Of a DNA stretch of 64,000 nt, positions 19,959-32,402 are shown in pieces. The notes beneath the pieces are model-generated. The model saw nothing but the letters and a program-made list of their open reading frames with translations, made no database searches and had not been told where the DNA came from. Every line of letters starts with the position of its first letter. Positions within the stretch are counted from its first letter, which is position 1. The stretch comes from Blastocladiella emersonii ATCC 22665 (lineage: Eukaryota; Blastocladiomycota; Blastocladiomycetes; Blastocladiales; Blastocladiaceae): positions 1,364,001-1,428,000 of the forward strand of contig JANHCV010000006.1 in the NCBI GenBank assembly GCA_025594325.1, in the 5' to 3' direction. Position numbers and translations under genes: made by a program.

Positions 19959-20719
19959 GGTGTTGTATGGTCGAAGAATGCGCGAGTGTGGGCGAGTTGC
20001 CGGCAGCGGTGTGAGACGGTGCTGATGGTGTGATGATACGAAAGCGGGCGTTGCGCCAAGTTACATGCAAGTTTCATGCGGCCTCAAAGCCTGGTTGCTG
20101 GAGAGACAGGGCGGGACCGAGGTCGGCGAACTCGACTGCTTACCAATTGATCAGACCATTCGTTCGTCGCGTGACGCTCAGCCGATGACCATCACAATAG
20201 GCCGCTGCTCGTCTTTATACTCTTCAAGACGCGATATATTGCCGTAATAGCTGTACGATCAACGACCTTCTATATCGTTCCATTTGCCGGTAGCCCTGGC
20301 ACGAGGCGATAAGCTGCGGTTCAACCGGATGCTTGAAACGCGACGCGTCTCGCGCCTCCCGACCATGACAACTCCCTCCGTCCGCTTCAGGCCAAGAAGT
20401 AGGAATCTATCTCTTCACGATGATAGAAAAAACTCACGGACAACAAGCGAGCTCGGCGCCGAACCGTCACATCCCGCCGTCTTCCGCCGCCTCGGCACCA
20501 CGACGCGGCCCCCCAGTCAGCTGTCTCCACTGCACGGGCGAGAGCGGGACGAGGACTTCCACGCTGACTGTGATCGAGCCGCGGCGACGGCGCGGCGTCG
20601 TGGGGCGCGATGCGGAAAAGGAAGCCGCGGCCATCTCAATCACTGCGAGTCCATCATCTTCACGGTCGTGCGAATCGTCGAATGTATCAATAAAATCGGC
20701 CTCCACGCGCAGGTGAGCT
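19959..20719. other. intergenic region with promoter of the Gag-like gene
   Basis: It holds a TATAAA-type box (minus strand) at 20213-20219, AT-rich patches, an ACGCGTCTCGC fragment related to the dispersed motif near 20340, and the 3' flank of the GATA-type gene. No convincing coding frame lies in it. Confidence 0.4.
20213..20219 (-). promoter_or_regulatory. TATA-like box
   Basis: The minus strand reads GTATAAA in a locally AT-richer patch, about 255 bp before the ATG of the Gag-like gene. The distance is long, so the assignment is tentative. Confidence 0.35.
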
Positions 20720-23700
20720 CTATTGGCTCGCTGCGCGGAGAGGCTGCGCTCGCGCGCGCACTTGGCGCGCCATGACGACGGCCGCCGCAGCGCCAGCGGC
20801 GCTCGCGGCCGGGTCCGTACACGGCGGAGCTGCAGCTGCTGCGCCACTACCGTCTTGGACCACCGCCGTCGCCGCCGACGGCTCGATCGCGGGGAAGCCG
20901 GGCTGCTGCTGTTGCTGCGGCTGCGGCTGCGTCTGCAGGTGGTGGAAGTTCGGGTGCAGGAGCGGCTGGTACTGCGGCAGCAGCGGGAGCGACTGCACCA
21001 GGGGCTGCTGCGGGACGAGCGACGGATGCTGCAGAGGCTGCTGCTGGACGAGCGACGGATGCTGCAGAGGCTGCTGCTGGACGAGCGGCGGTGGCTGCTG
21101 GAGCTGGAGCGGCAGTCGCGGAAGCTGGACGAGAAGCCGCGGTTGCTGCTGCTGCTGGACTTGCTGGACGAGGAGCGGCGCTGGCGGGACCTCGACCCCG
21201 ACACCCACACCACCACCACTCGCGCTGCTGCTGCTCTCGTTGACGACGACGGGATCGGCCGACGACGAGGACGCCGACGACCCCTCGTACTTGCGCCGCA
21301 CACCGTGGGTGCGCTCATACAGCCCGCACGCGTTACAGAGCCGCTCAGCGGGGACAATGACACCGCGTCGCCACGCGCGCGAGTTGGTGGTGCCGCAGTT
21401 ACCGCACTTGGGCGGCGGCAGCTGGCGCTTGCGGCGCAGCGTGCCGTTGGGCTGGATGTCCTGGACCGCGCGCTGCACGCCGTGCGTGCGCTCGTACAGG
21501 CCGCACGGGTTGCACAGGTACTGGTTGGGCACGATCTGGCTGAGCCGCCACGTCGACGACGTGGTGCTGTGGCAGTTGGAGCACACGAGGTCGCGCTGGT
21601 CGGGCCGCTGCGCCGCCGTCGACGCGGGCCGGGACCGCGGGCGCCGTCCGCCGCTGCTGGCACCGCTCCCGCCACCGGCGCCGCTGCGCTTCGGCGCGGC
21701 CACGTCCGAGTACGCGTCGCTGTCGCTGTCGGACGACGGCGCCGCGAGGTCGTCCATGTACGCGTCGCCGTCCGAGTCGACGCCGCCGTCGCCGCCCTGC
21801 CCCGCGGTGCCGTCGGTGGGTGATGGCGGAGAGGTGCGCCGGCTGCGCGCCGCGGCGGTGGACTTGGCCGTGCGCGAGCGTTTCGCGGGAGCCGGGCGGC
21901 CGGTGCTGCTGCGGTCCGCGAGCGAGACGGTGGTGGTGGCCCCGTCGCCGAGATCGGCGAGGTCCGGGTCCGCGGCCTGGCGCGCGCTGCGGGTCCGCTT
22001 GCGGGTGGGGCGGCCCGTGGGCGCGGGCGGGACCGGGTCGGCAGCGGGCGCGGTGGTCGCGACGAGCGAGCCGCCGAGGATGTCGATCCCGGCGAGATCC
22101 ATGGCCGAGTCCTGGTGCTGCAGGAGCCCGTGGCGGTGGGTCTTCCACGCGTGGCTGACGGGGAGGAGGAGCTCGGGCTCGTCGTCCTCGTCGTCGTCGG
22201 CCGTGTGGTGGGTCGGCGGGAGCAGCGGGCTGCGCGACGACGCGTCGTCGTGGTCGTGGTCATGCTCGCCGTCGTGGTGGTGGTGATGGTGGTGGTGGCT
22301 GCCGTCTTCGGGGATCGGCATCGGCCAGTAGTCGACGCGCCCGACCTCGGCAGCGGCCGCGGCAAACTCGTCGACGGTCGGCGACGACGCCGCAAGCTCG
22401 ACGAGTTTCGCGGCCGCGGCGATCAGGTCGACGGCGTTGTCGTGCGGCTCGGCCTGGTCCTCCTCCTCTTCCTCCTCATCGTCGTCGTACTCGCCCTGCT
22501 CGTAATCGTACGTGACGAACGAGTCGGGCGTGCGCGACGAGCCGCGGGCGGGCGGGTCCGAGCGAACGAGGCCGAACCGCGACGGCAGCCGCATCTCCTC
22601 CTCGTCGTCGTCGTCGACATCGAGCGGCTGGTGCGCACGCGCCGCCGGCGGGTCCGAGCGCGGCGTGTCGGGGCGAGCGGCGTGCAGCGCGGCGCTGCTC
22701 GAGGTGCTGCTGCTCGGGCGGCTCAGGTACTGCACGCGGGTGCCCGGCTTGCGGCGGAACCGCGACGCGGCAATGATTGCGGCGCGCGTCGGCGCGGCCT
22801 CGGGCACCGGTGGCGTGGCGGCGCGCGAGGTGACGTCGGGGTCGGCGGCGAGAACGCCGCGGGGTGGCGGGCGATCCGGCGACGCGGCGGGTTCCTCTGC
22901 ATCGGCGATGAGCGAGGCGGGACACGCCGGTGAGGCTGCTGCGGCGGACTCGGCGAGCGTGGCGGCGACAGCAGGCGAGGCAGCTCGAGCCGGCAAGCCT
23001 GCTGGAACGGCGTCCCGAGCCGGTGGTGCTGCTGCGGTGGGCGACGCTGCGCGAGCCGGGTCAACGGCCGCTGCCGGCGTAGCTGCCCGAGCGGGCGACT
23101 CGCGTGCAGCGACCGCGACCACCGTCGTCGACTGAGCGGCCACGACGGCAACGGGGGACACGAGCACGGCCGTCGACTGCACCGGAACCGCGGCAACGGG
23201 CGCTGCTGGCGGAACCGGCGAAGCGCGAGCGGGTGCAGGCGGATCGGGTCGCACAGCGGGCGAGGCCGTGCCCGAGCGCGCGCCCTCCTTCTCGTTGACC
23301 TCCTTCTTAGACCGCTTCGTGAAATCGAGCTTGATGACGAGCTTGGGCAGCACCGGCTCCGCGGCGCGTGGCAGGATCGGCGCCGGCGGGGCGGGCACGG
23401 TCTCGGCGACCGCTGCGGCGTTGGTCGGCGGGACCGGTGGCGCCGCCGGTGCCGCCTCAACCACGTCCATGGGCTCCGGCTCGGCCTGCGCCGTCGCGAG
23501 CACCGGCTGCTGCTCAACGACGACGGGCTGCTGCTCGGCCTGCGTCGCGGCGAGGATCGGCCGGTCGACGGCGGCGTCCTTCTCGGCCACCGGGGTCGGC
23601 AGCGGCGGCGGCGCAGCGGTCCCGTCGGCAATGACCATGGCCGACGACGAAGTGCCGAGATCGGAGCGCGGGGGAATCGACGTCGCGGGCGCCTGCGCGA

Positions 23701-25223
23701 TGGAGGCGGGCGAGACCGCGGCGGGCGGCGAGAGCGCCGCGAGCACAGCTTGTGCGGAAGTGGTCGAGGGCGACGTGACGGTCACCGACGACGTGGCCGC
23801 CGTAGCCGCAGCGGTACCCCGGGTCCGCGACCGCGACCGCGTGCGCGAGGGGAGCACGGGCACCGTCGGCTCGGTGGCCGCGGGCGCTGTGGGCGCCGCC
23901 GCCGTCGCGACAGCGGGAGCCGACTCGGCAGTGGCGGTAGTGGTGGGAGTGCGCGAGCCCTCGAGGTTGCGCAGGAGGAAGTTGGCCATGAGGCCGGTGC
24001 CGGACCACCGCGCGGTCTCCTCGACCTTGGCGGGGAGGCGCTTGGCGCGGCTCGAGCGGCGCACTGCAGCAGCGGCAGCAGCGGTCGAAGAGGAAGAGGA
24101 GGAAGAGTCGGGGTGTGCAGGCGCGGCGGGATCGAGCGACGAGAGGGTGGTCGCGGGGGCGGGTAGGGTATCATGGTCGACGAGCATAGCGTCTTCGGCC
24201 TGGTCGACGGCGACACCATGCTCGCCGACAGGAACAGGCACGGGCAGCTCCGTCACATCAGCGGGGCGAGGCGAAGCGGCCAGCACCGCCGAGTCACGAC
24301 GAGCCGCCGCGACGCTGGGCGACCCCGCCGGTTCACTCTGCGCGACCAGAGCACGACGGGCCGAAGTAGCCGAACGCGTCGCGGGACGCGAGTGTGGGCG
24401 CGGCGTGTTCGGGGCGGAGGCGGTCGCACGCGGCGCGATGCGGGCGGGCGACGTGGGAACCGGGTTCGCCGAACTGGTCGGGACCGTCGGCAGCGCGCCG
24501 TCCGTCGCCGTGCCGATCGACGCGTTGCTTGCAGAAGCAGAGGCAGCAGCAGCGCGAGCGCGCGTCGACGAGCGGAGGAGGCGGGCGGGCGCGGCACGCG
24601 AGGCGACCGGCTCGGTCTGCGTCATCGTCACCGTCGCTGGGGGCGCGGGCGGCGGCGGCGGCGGCGGGACCTTGAGCTTGAGCCGCGCGGGTCGGACGGG
24701 TTTCGTAATACGCGGGTCAGCGACGTGGGCCAGCGAGTCGACCTGGTCGGCGGGGTCCGAGGACCGATCGACGAGCTCGCGCTTGACGGCGACGCCGACG
24801 TTCGCGAGCGACGCCGCGGCCGTCGCGCCCGGTGCCGCACCGGTAGCGCTGCCACGGGTCGACGCGAGTCGCGCGGAGCGGCGCGGCGGGCTCAGCGGCC
24901 CGTTCTTGGTCGCGGCCGGGGCGTGGGGGGCGGCGGCGGTGGGCCGTGGGAGCGTGGGAGCGGGGCCGGCTGGGCGAGCGCGGCGGGCGAACCAAGGCGT
25001 CAGCGCGTTTTCCGGGGACAGGATCGGGTCGAGGGCGGGTCCCGACCCTCGAAAGGCGCGAAAAGAGCGTACCCGTCGGCGTAGGGGGAGCGGATGGAAC
25101 GCGGGTCGATCGCGGCGGCGACTTGGGCCCCGCGTCGGCGGCGTTGGACGTGGACGCGGCGGCGCGCGACCGCGTGCGCGGACCGCTGGGTGCCTTGGCG
25201 GTCGGGCGAGCCGGTTTTCCCAT
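20720..25223 (-). CDS. large protein with two GATA-type zinc fingers near the C-terminus
   Basis: Exons 25223-25073 and 24969-20720 encode 1466 residues. The 103-bp intron has a GTACGC donor, a CTGAC branch site and a CCCAG acceptor; it is needed to join the MGKPARPTAK start to the long frame. Most of the protein is Ala/Pro/Ser-rich. Acidic runs, a run of eight histidines (about residue 930) and several KRSR-type basic clusters stand out. The two fingers lie at about 1176-1215 (CSNC...CNPC) and 1236-1276 (CGNC...CNACGLYERTHGVRR). Each has 19 residues between the cysteine pairs instead of the usual 17-18, a long-loop form known in some fungal GATA factors. The C-terminus is Gln/Pro-rich with QQQPLQHPSLV repeats, like an activation domain. 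A DNA-binding transcription regulator is the natural reading; its targets are unknown. Confidence 0.82.
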
Positions 25224-26003
25224 GGTGCAGGGCAGAGGGGCGACGGGGAGGGAGGAGTGTGTGATGGCGCGTGTGATGTGGGGACGCGCGGGCGGGCGGC
25301 GGGCGAGGGCAGGCGGATCGCGGGCGCCGGGGGAGGTTGCATCAAGTGCGAGGGGAGCAAGGGCACGCAAGGGGGAGAATCGGCGGAGCGCGGGAGCGGG
25401 CGGCGCGGTGAGAAAGCGGGCGCGCAGGCGGCGCGTGAGGGAGCGCGCTCACCGCGGCACGCGTGGGTGGGGGCCGTGCTGGCTTCAGTCTTCGGTGTGA
25501 GCTCGCTCGCTCGCCCGCCCGCTTCTCACCGCCTCTCTCCCACGGGAACCACGCTGCAGCGCGTCGCGCCACGCCTCTCTGCGCGTCACTCACTGCCCTC
25601 CGAAATCGCTCCGATCGACTGCGATGGCCGCTCAGCTATGCTCAAGGTCACCGGTGGGGGACACGGCCGCTGATCGGGAGGCAGAACCTTGGACTGCGAC
25701 ACGCGTCGCGTTGCGCAGCAGCACAGAGAGGGTTCCCGTTTGAATCATGTTTTTGCGTTCAAAATTGAGTAACGAGGGAGCGCGACGGGGCAGCAGCGCC
25801 AGCAACGGGGCGCAGCGGCACGCACGGGCGGCGATGAGACAACAATGGAGGAAGAGTAAGCTATTTAGAACCGAGGAGCGGCGCCGAGCGAGCGAGCTCT
25901 GGACAGGCAGGATGACGGAGCAGCGGTCCGTCGCCCACACGCGCGCGTGCGGCAACATCACGCCGGGCGACTCGTCGGTGGTGGCGTAGCGCACGCAGAC
26001 GCC
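25224..26003. other. intergenic region upstream of the GATA-type gene
   Basis: This 780-bp gap holds the promoter of the leftward zinc-finger gene and the 3' flank of the KGD4-like gene, which also reads leftward. A GACACGCGTCGCG fragment lies near 25700. No gene or clear core promoter is seen. Confidence 0.35.
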
Positions 26004-26300
26004 CTAGAACAGGACGCCGGCGCCGCCGAGCTGGATGGCCTCGATCTCGGCGTCCGAGAACGGCACCGACCCGCGCTTGACGCCGAACGGCGCCGCCGAC
26101 ACGACGCTGGTGGCTCCTGGCGACGTGGTGGGCTTGAACGCCGCGGGCGCGGGCGCGGGCGCGGCGGCGGCCGACGCGGAGAAGGACGCGGGCGACGCAG
26201 CAGCGGGCGCGGCCTGCTGGGCCTGGCGCAGCAGGTGGCGCGGGCCGAGGAAGCGGATCAGTGGGACGTGCGGGCGCACAAACTGCGTGAGGATGGCCAT
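26004..26300 (-). CDS. KGD4: KGD4/MRPS36-like subunit of the 2-oxoglutarate dehydrogenase complex
   Basis: A single exon encodes 98 residues. The N-terminus carries VRPHVPLIRFLGPR (residues 8-21), the hallmark of KGD4/YMR31/MRPS36, which tethers the E3 subunit to the E2-E1 core of the mitochondrial 2-oxoglutarate dehydrogenase complex. The middle is an Ala/Pro-rich linker. The C-terminus PFSDAEIEAIQLGGAGVLF matches the short conserved tail of the fungal proteins. The N-terminus is basic and free of acidic residues, in keeping with mitochondrial import. The ATG at 26300 places the conserved motif at the usual distance from the start. Confidence 0.8.
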   Translation of the reverse strand: MAILTQFVRPHVPLIRFLGPRHLLRQAQQAAPAAASPASFSASAAAAPAPAPAAFKPTTSPGATSVVSAAPFGVKRGSVPFSDAEIEAIQLGGAGVLF

Positions 26301-28108
26301 GGTGGTGGCGGCGATGGGGGCTACACGCAGGGCGGGATGGTGAGCGACCCTGATCCCGAAGTCGGCGGGGCCCATTCCGAATGCATCGAGTCGGCAAGCA
26401 TTACATTTGAGGGTGAGGGCGCGGGATGATGGCGGTTGCGGAGCGTGAAGAGCGAGCGGCCCACGCGTTTCCGAGGCCGAGGGGAGGACCGAAAACCGCC
26501 TCGTGCAGAAATATTGTTGAGCCGGAATCACCGCACGTGACGCGGAACGAACCGGTTTTGTCTCGCGCGTCGCCGCCTGCGTCGCCGCGTCGCATCGCGT
26601 CTTCCTCTCCGCTCCTCTCGTTGCAGGCGCTCGCTCCTCATGCAACGGTCATGATCTGCTTCTGCAATGGACCCGGCGGGCTGCTCGGTGGACGCGGGTG
26701 CCGTGCTCGCCTCGCCGCGTCGGCTGGACGCTGGCCATGGTCACAACCCGCGCAACCCCCGCGCCCTCCCGCGATGCCATGATGAGAGCGGCTTCTCGGC
26801 GATGAACTGGGGCTTGGTAACCGATCGTTCAGTCCCCATGCTCGGCCCACATGGGATGGATGCTTCACTTCTGCCGAGCTGGCATGGTCGGGCCACGACG
26901 GGAACCAGGTCCTTGATGGCCATCGACCATCGACCACGGCCGCGAAGGAGGCGGCGCCAGGATCGACGGATCCGCCACGTTGGCGACGTGAGACGCGGTC
27001 GCGGGCTTGAAACGCGCCAGGCCGAGTCCAACCAGCGCAGTCGCCCCGTCCCTGCGTGTCGTCATCGACGCCACCAGTCTGTCCCTGAGCGAGCGACGTC
27101 GCAACGGCGGCGAGGGCGCCGTGGCCGTCGTCGTCGTCGTCGTCGAGGAGGGCGATCGTGGTCGCCGTGACGGTGATGCTGACGCCGCGAGGCGGGTGAG
27201 ATGGGCGTGCCTCAGCCTGTGCGCGGCGGCGTGGCCGAGCAAATTTGTCTCACTTGACCTGAGCTGAGCCCTCGCGTCGGTCTCCGCCAACGGTTCCCCG
27301 CTCTCTTCCTTCCTCGCTCCCCTTGCTCCGGCCCAACTAGACCTCGGCTCCAGTCCGCTCGCACCCGTCGCAACGGCCTCCTCCCCTCGGTCGCTTCGTC
27401 GCGCGCGCGTGCGCTGCCCTCCACCGATCCACGATAGAAGATACCTCTGGCCTCGGCCTCCTGCTGCTGCGCCTCATCGCCCTTCCCCAAACGCTCGCTC
27501 TCCCTCTCCCTCGCTGGACGTGATCCCTCGCAGCTACGGCGATTGCGCACGACACTCTTCGCCGTCCGACGCCTCCCTCGCCACGGTACGCGGCTCGTCT
27601 CGTGCCCTCTCGCCGAAGATTCATGCAAGAATCGAGCTGACCTCCGCCGACCCCACCGTGGCGCCCCTCTGCCCCTCGCACGCGACCCGCCTCGCCTCGC
27701 CCCGTCCCTGCTTTTACCCTCAGCGTGGCCTAACGTGGCATCGCATCGTCTCGTCGTCGCCGCCGCCGTCGATCTCACGCCCGCGCAGAAACCGTCCTCT
27801 TGTCGCGAGATCCGAACAACCCTCGCTTGCTCGCCGCACACGTCGCCGCTGTCGTGTCGTGTGCTCGCTCGGTCCTCGTCACCGCCGACACTGCCCGTCG
27901 TCATCGCTCGTGCAACCCGCGTCAGCGTGAGCGAGACGGGCTGCCGAACTCCCGAAGGTCGCGCCGCCGTCGCAGTCGCCGCCGACTTGCCTCTTTTGGT
28001 CGCGCCTGTTCGTCTGCCTGTTCGTTTCCATCGCGCCGGCTGCGACATCATCGCCCGCCCGCCCCGCTCCCCCTCTCTCCCTCCCGTAAACCACTCTCCT
28101 CCCTTGCA
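26301..28108. other. long intergenic region with a pyrimidine-rich leader
   Basis: These 1.8 kb hold the promoter of the KGD4-like gene, a CACGTGACGCGG site near 26535, and from about 27300 onward C/T-rich plus-strand sequence that looks like a long leader of the next gene. The open frames in it have no Met start and unnatural composition. No TATA box is evident. Confidence 0.4.
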
Positions 28109-30920
28109 ATGGAATCTTCGCCTGGCGGCATCCCGACCTGCTGCACTAGCGGCAGCTGCACCCGCAACGCCTCCTCCTCGCCGCCATCACCACCACCGAC
28201 GAGGAGAGACGCCGCCCCGCTCGCGCCGTCGCCTCGATCGACCCTAGCCCGTTCCTCGCTCCTCCATCATGGCGCGCCGGCGAGCGGCACCCCGCCAAGG
28301 AGTGCACCCAGCGCCTCGCACGGCGTTTCGCCTGCGCCCGCGCCCGCGCCCTCGCCCGCCGCCGCCGCCGCCACTCCTTCTGGACTCTCGTCGTCGGCGC
28401 CGTCAACCGCTACCTCTCTCCCTGCCCAAACCCGTTCCCCGCTGTCGTCCTCCTGCGGCGCTTCGTGCACTTCATCGTCGTCCGCGCCGCCCCCGTCGCC
28501 GGTGCCACCACGCCCGCGCCCGTCCTTCTTCCCCGCTGCTGCCGCCGCCGCGGCCGCTGCTGCTGCTTCCGCCACCACGGCGCCGCGCCCGCACACTCCA
28601 ACACCGTCTGCGTCTGCTGCCGCGGCTGCAACCGCCTCGGATCCCGCGTTCCTGGCGACTTCCGCCGACACGGCATCCATCCCGCCCGCGCACCAGTGGC
28701 CGCCCGAGCTCCGCGCCCGCGCCGTCGCCGCTGCCTGGCGCGCCTACTGGCGCCAGTTCCTCCTGCGCCTCTACTGGGCCTCGCGCGGCGACACGTTTGA
28801 CGCTGCCTCGCCCGCGACCGGCACGAGCACGCCCGGCGCGTTTGCGGTGACTGCTGCTGCTGCGCCGCCGCCGTCGTCCTCGTTTGCGACGACAGCGTCG
28901 CCGGCAGTCCGTCCGCGCGTCCGCGTTCCGTCGCACCTCGCGACCACGACCACTGCTTCGCCGACCACGAACGACACGCTGTCCGAGTCCGGCTCGTCCG
29001 CCAGCAGCTCGCGCGCGTCGTGGACCTCCTCAACCGCGTCCCTGGCCTCGCTAGCGGAGGAAGAAGCAGACGCCTCGACCGCGTGGGTCGACGACGCCCT
29101 CGCCGAGCTCAGTGCACCTCACCCACCGCCTCCCCCAACCAACGGCGCGCGGTCCGCGTCCGTCTTCACGCCGCCGTGGCACGCCGCGCCCGGCGCCCCG
29201 TCCGTGCACACGCACGCGCACGCATCCGAGTTCCCGTGGTGGCCCGGCCCGCTGCTCGCCGCGCTCCTGTTCCCGGCCTCGCGCGCGCTCGTGCGTGCGG
29301 TTGCCGCGGTCAGGTCGACCCTCGGCACCTCGCTCGCCGTCGCCCTGCTCGTGTCCAACGACCAGTGGCAGCCGTCCGCCCGCGCCGGGTTGATCCAGGC
29401 GTTGCGGTACGCTTTCACCTGGACTTGCAGGCCTTCGACCTGGTTCTGATATCCCCACGTGTAGCCGCGAAGCCCGCGAACACCGCGACGCGACCCGGCG
29501 CAGCGCACGCAAAGGCCGCCTCGCGCGCCGCCTCGCCGCCCTGCGCGCGCACGTCCAGTGGAAGCTCATGCCGCAGACCCTCGCCAACAGCCAGTACGCG
29601 GGTCTCGCCGAGGCCCTGACCGACGTCGTGGACGTGGAACCCGCGCCCGACCTCCGCGTCCCCGAGCCGCCGCTCGACGCGCCCGACCTCGACCGCATCC
29701 GCGTCGCCAGCCCGCTTCTCCACCGGAACGCGCCGTCGCCGCATCGACCTTCCAGCGTCGTGTCGGTCGCCGACTCGCTCGCGCTCTCGGCGCTCGTCTC
29801 TGCGCCCGCTAGCGTGTGCGACTCCTCCGACAGCCGGCCCGCGTCGCCCGCACCGTCGTTTGCGGGTACCGCGGTCGGGATGGGTGGGATCGCGCCGTCG
29901 CGACCCGTGTCGCCGTACCTGTATAACGAGATGGCCGAGTCGGTTTTGGGGGAGTCGGACCGGTTCCCTGCTCCCGAGATCACGGACCCCGTCTCGCTCC
30001 CACCGCGCGCGCCCGCCTCGGTGTACGCGGCGGCTGGGTCGCCGCGCCGCCTCTCGACGCTGTCCACGGCGTCCTCGTGGACTGCGTCGCGGGGTAGCGG
30101 CAGCGTGCTGAACCACCACTCGCACCATCATCACCACCATCGGCGCCGCCCCTCGCTCGCCGCCTCGGACGTGTCGGCGCTCCTCGACAACGCCACCGAG
30201 TGCGGCGCGTCAACCTGCGGCCCACCCACCACCACCGCCGCCACTCCCGCCGCGGCGCCGTCCGTGATCGCCGACTCGGCCATCGGGTCCTCGATCGCCG
30301 GCAAACGGCTCAGCTACAGCTACCCGCACCACCGTCGGCGCGGCAGCTCCGCGTCCGCGTACACGGCATGGAGCACCTCCGGCGCCGTCGGCCGCACCCC
30401 GCCGCCGTCGCCCATCGACGAGCACGAGCCCGCGCCCGACCCGACCGAGTCCCTGTGGCGCTGGCTCGCCGGGCTCTCGCCCGCGCCCGAGCTCAGTGCT
30501 GCCGCCGCCGCTGTCGCGGCCGGGTACCCGATGATCCCCACCGCGGCCGCGGACCATGTGCATGACCCACCGCCCGCGTGGTGGACGTCTACGACGCGCG
30601 ACCCCGTCCTCGCCGCCGAGGCGTTGGTGGCGGAGAGTACCGCGGCCAAGATCGCGCGCAACCAGATCGCCGCGTTCAACGCCGCCGGGTTCCCGCAGTC
30701 GATGTGCGAGGAGGATGCGCCCGCGCGGCCCGCGAGCGCACCGGCTGTGTCGCCCGCGGCTCAGCATCGCCGCCGCCGCCGCCGACGCCGCGTCTCGGGC
30801 ATGTGGTGGGCGGGCGACGAGCACGACGATCTCGACCTCGATCTCGGCGGCGGTGGCGTGTCGGACGAGGACGCCGGGTACGTCAGCGCCGACTATAGCG
30901 CCGTCGGTAAGGACGAGGTC

Positions 30921-30953
<33 letters not shown>

Positions 30954-32084
30954 TCCGCGTCGTTCCGGTGGTCAACGGACGCGTACCGTCCGCCGCCCAC
31001 CCCGACGACGCCCGCGTCAGCCGAGGCCAAGGTCTCGCCGATGCACCGCCACCGCACAGACAGCGGGTTCTCGACGCCGTCGGGCGTCACGTCACCGAGC
31101 CCGCGGCCCGCGTCGTCGGCGCACCACGCACACGCGCACGCGCACGCGCACGTTCATTTCGATCGCGACCCCGTCATCCGCGCCGACCCGCACGCCGCTG
31201 CCGCCGCCGCCGCGCTCGGCGACGAGGAGGAGGTGGATCTGCGGTCGGTGCGGTCCGACGACGACGAGGAAGTCGACCTCGACTTCGGCGACGCCGACCA
31301 CGCCATGGACGCTGCAGGCAGCGAGTGCGGCGACGGCGACGAGGACTACCTCTCTTCAAGCGACGACGACGAGGGCGAGGTCAAGGTGTACGGTCCTGCG
31401 ACGCCGCTCCCACTGCCCGTCGCGCAGCAGTCCGTCCCGGGGTACCGCCGCCGCACCACGTCGTGGTCGACCAGCTCGTTCCGCGGCGGCCTCGACACGG
31501 TCCTCGAGGACGCGCTCGCGGTGCCGCCCAGCTCGCTCCACGCGGTCCACGGCGGCAGCAGTGGGATGATGGAGCTCGGCCCGCACGGGATCCCGGGACC
31601 GATCACGCTCGACCACCACGCGCCGTCGGCGTCGCAGCAGTACCAGTCGCCCGCCATGGGCGCCGCGGCTTCGGCTTCGGCGAATACCACCAAGGCCACG
31701 GCGACCGCGGCCGCCGCCGCCGCCGTCGCGGCCTTCTTCTCGAACCCGCAGGAGTGGGCCGCCGCTGCGGCCGCCATGGGTTTCACGCCTCCCGCTGCCG
31801 CTCCCGCATCTGAGCCCGCTGCCGCTGCCGCGACCGTCGAGGTGGCGCCGCCCGTCGAGGCCGAGACGCTCGCAGACGTGATGAAGGAGGCGCGCACGGC
31901 GCTCGCGGGCGCGCGCAAGGCGTGCGAGGCCGAGCTCGCCGGCACGTTTGCGCTCGGGCTGCGGCTCGGCAAGTGCGAGCGGCTCGCGGCCGAGCTCGCG
32001 CGCGACGCCGAGACGGCCGAGGCTGAGCTCGGTAAGGTCGACGCGTGGCTCGCCGAGTTTCGCACGTTGATCGAGGAGCTGTGA
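28109..32084 (+). CDS. large low-complexity protein of unknown function (5' end unresolved)
   Basis: The 3' part is firm: exon 29465-32084 joins an upstream exon ending at 29406 across a 58-bp intron (GTACGC/GTGTAG), giving RRLAALRAHVQWKLMPQT in frame. With the ATG at 28109 the product is 1305 residues. Features include an Ala/Trp-rich helix (RAVAAAWRAYWRQFLLRLYW), a hydrophobic segment near residue 385, acidic stretches, His-Ala repeats and a C-terminal coiled coil (about 1240-1305). The first 400 bp are doubtful. A different frame, 28150-28500, has better codon use and more natural sequence (RHSFWTLVVGAVNRYLSPCP) and starts at an acceptor-like TAG, but I cannot connect it to a start or to the later frame. 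No family is recognised. Confidence 0.6.
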
Positions 32085-32232
32085 TGTGAAGAGTAGAAGT
32101 GGATGGATGATGAGAGTATATAGCCTACATAGACCTGATTCAAGCGGTTGATGGTTCGTACGGGAGGTAGCCGTGAGACCAGGGGTAGTGGGACGAGCGG
32201 TGAAAAAGTGTCTCGCGGTGAGACGCGTGGTG

Positions 32233-32271
32233 AAAAGTGTCTCGCGTTCGGCACGTGACCCGCGACGCGTC
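32233..32271 (-). repeat. dispersed motif, copy 4
   Basis: The reverse complement reads GACGCGTC, 5 bp, then a CACGTG box, then GCGAGACACTTT. A second half-copy (AAAGTGTCTCGC with an ACGCGT box) lies just before it. It is 149 bp beyond the stop at 32084. Confidence 0.7.
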
Positions 32272-32402
32272 TCGCACCTGTGAGGCTGACCGCACTCTCC
32301 ACATGCGGGCGCGGCACATGCGGCTGCAGCAGCCGTCGCACACGCATGCACTCGTATGAACCCTGCCGCTACTGACTCTCTCACAATCCCAGTTCCCTCA
32401 TC

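Noticed and set aside
18165-20300. LTRs flanking the Gag-like gene
   Set aside because: I compared both flanks and found no direct repeat of useful length; only the dispersed motif and its fragments recur.
20772-25673. Long plus-strand frames (504 and 801 codons) opposite the GATA-type gene
   Set aside because: They are Cys/Gly/Ser- or Ala/Gly-rich mirror frames; the minus strand holds recognisable zinc fingers.
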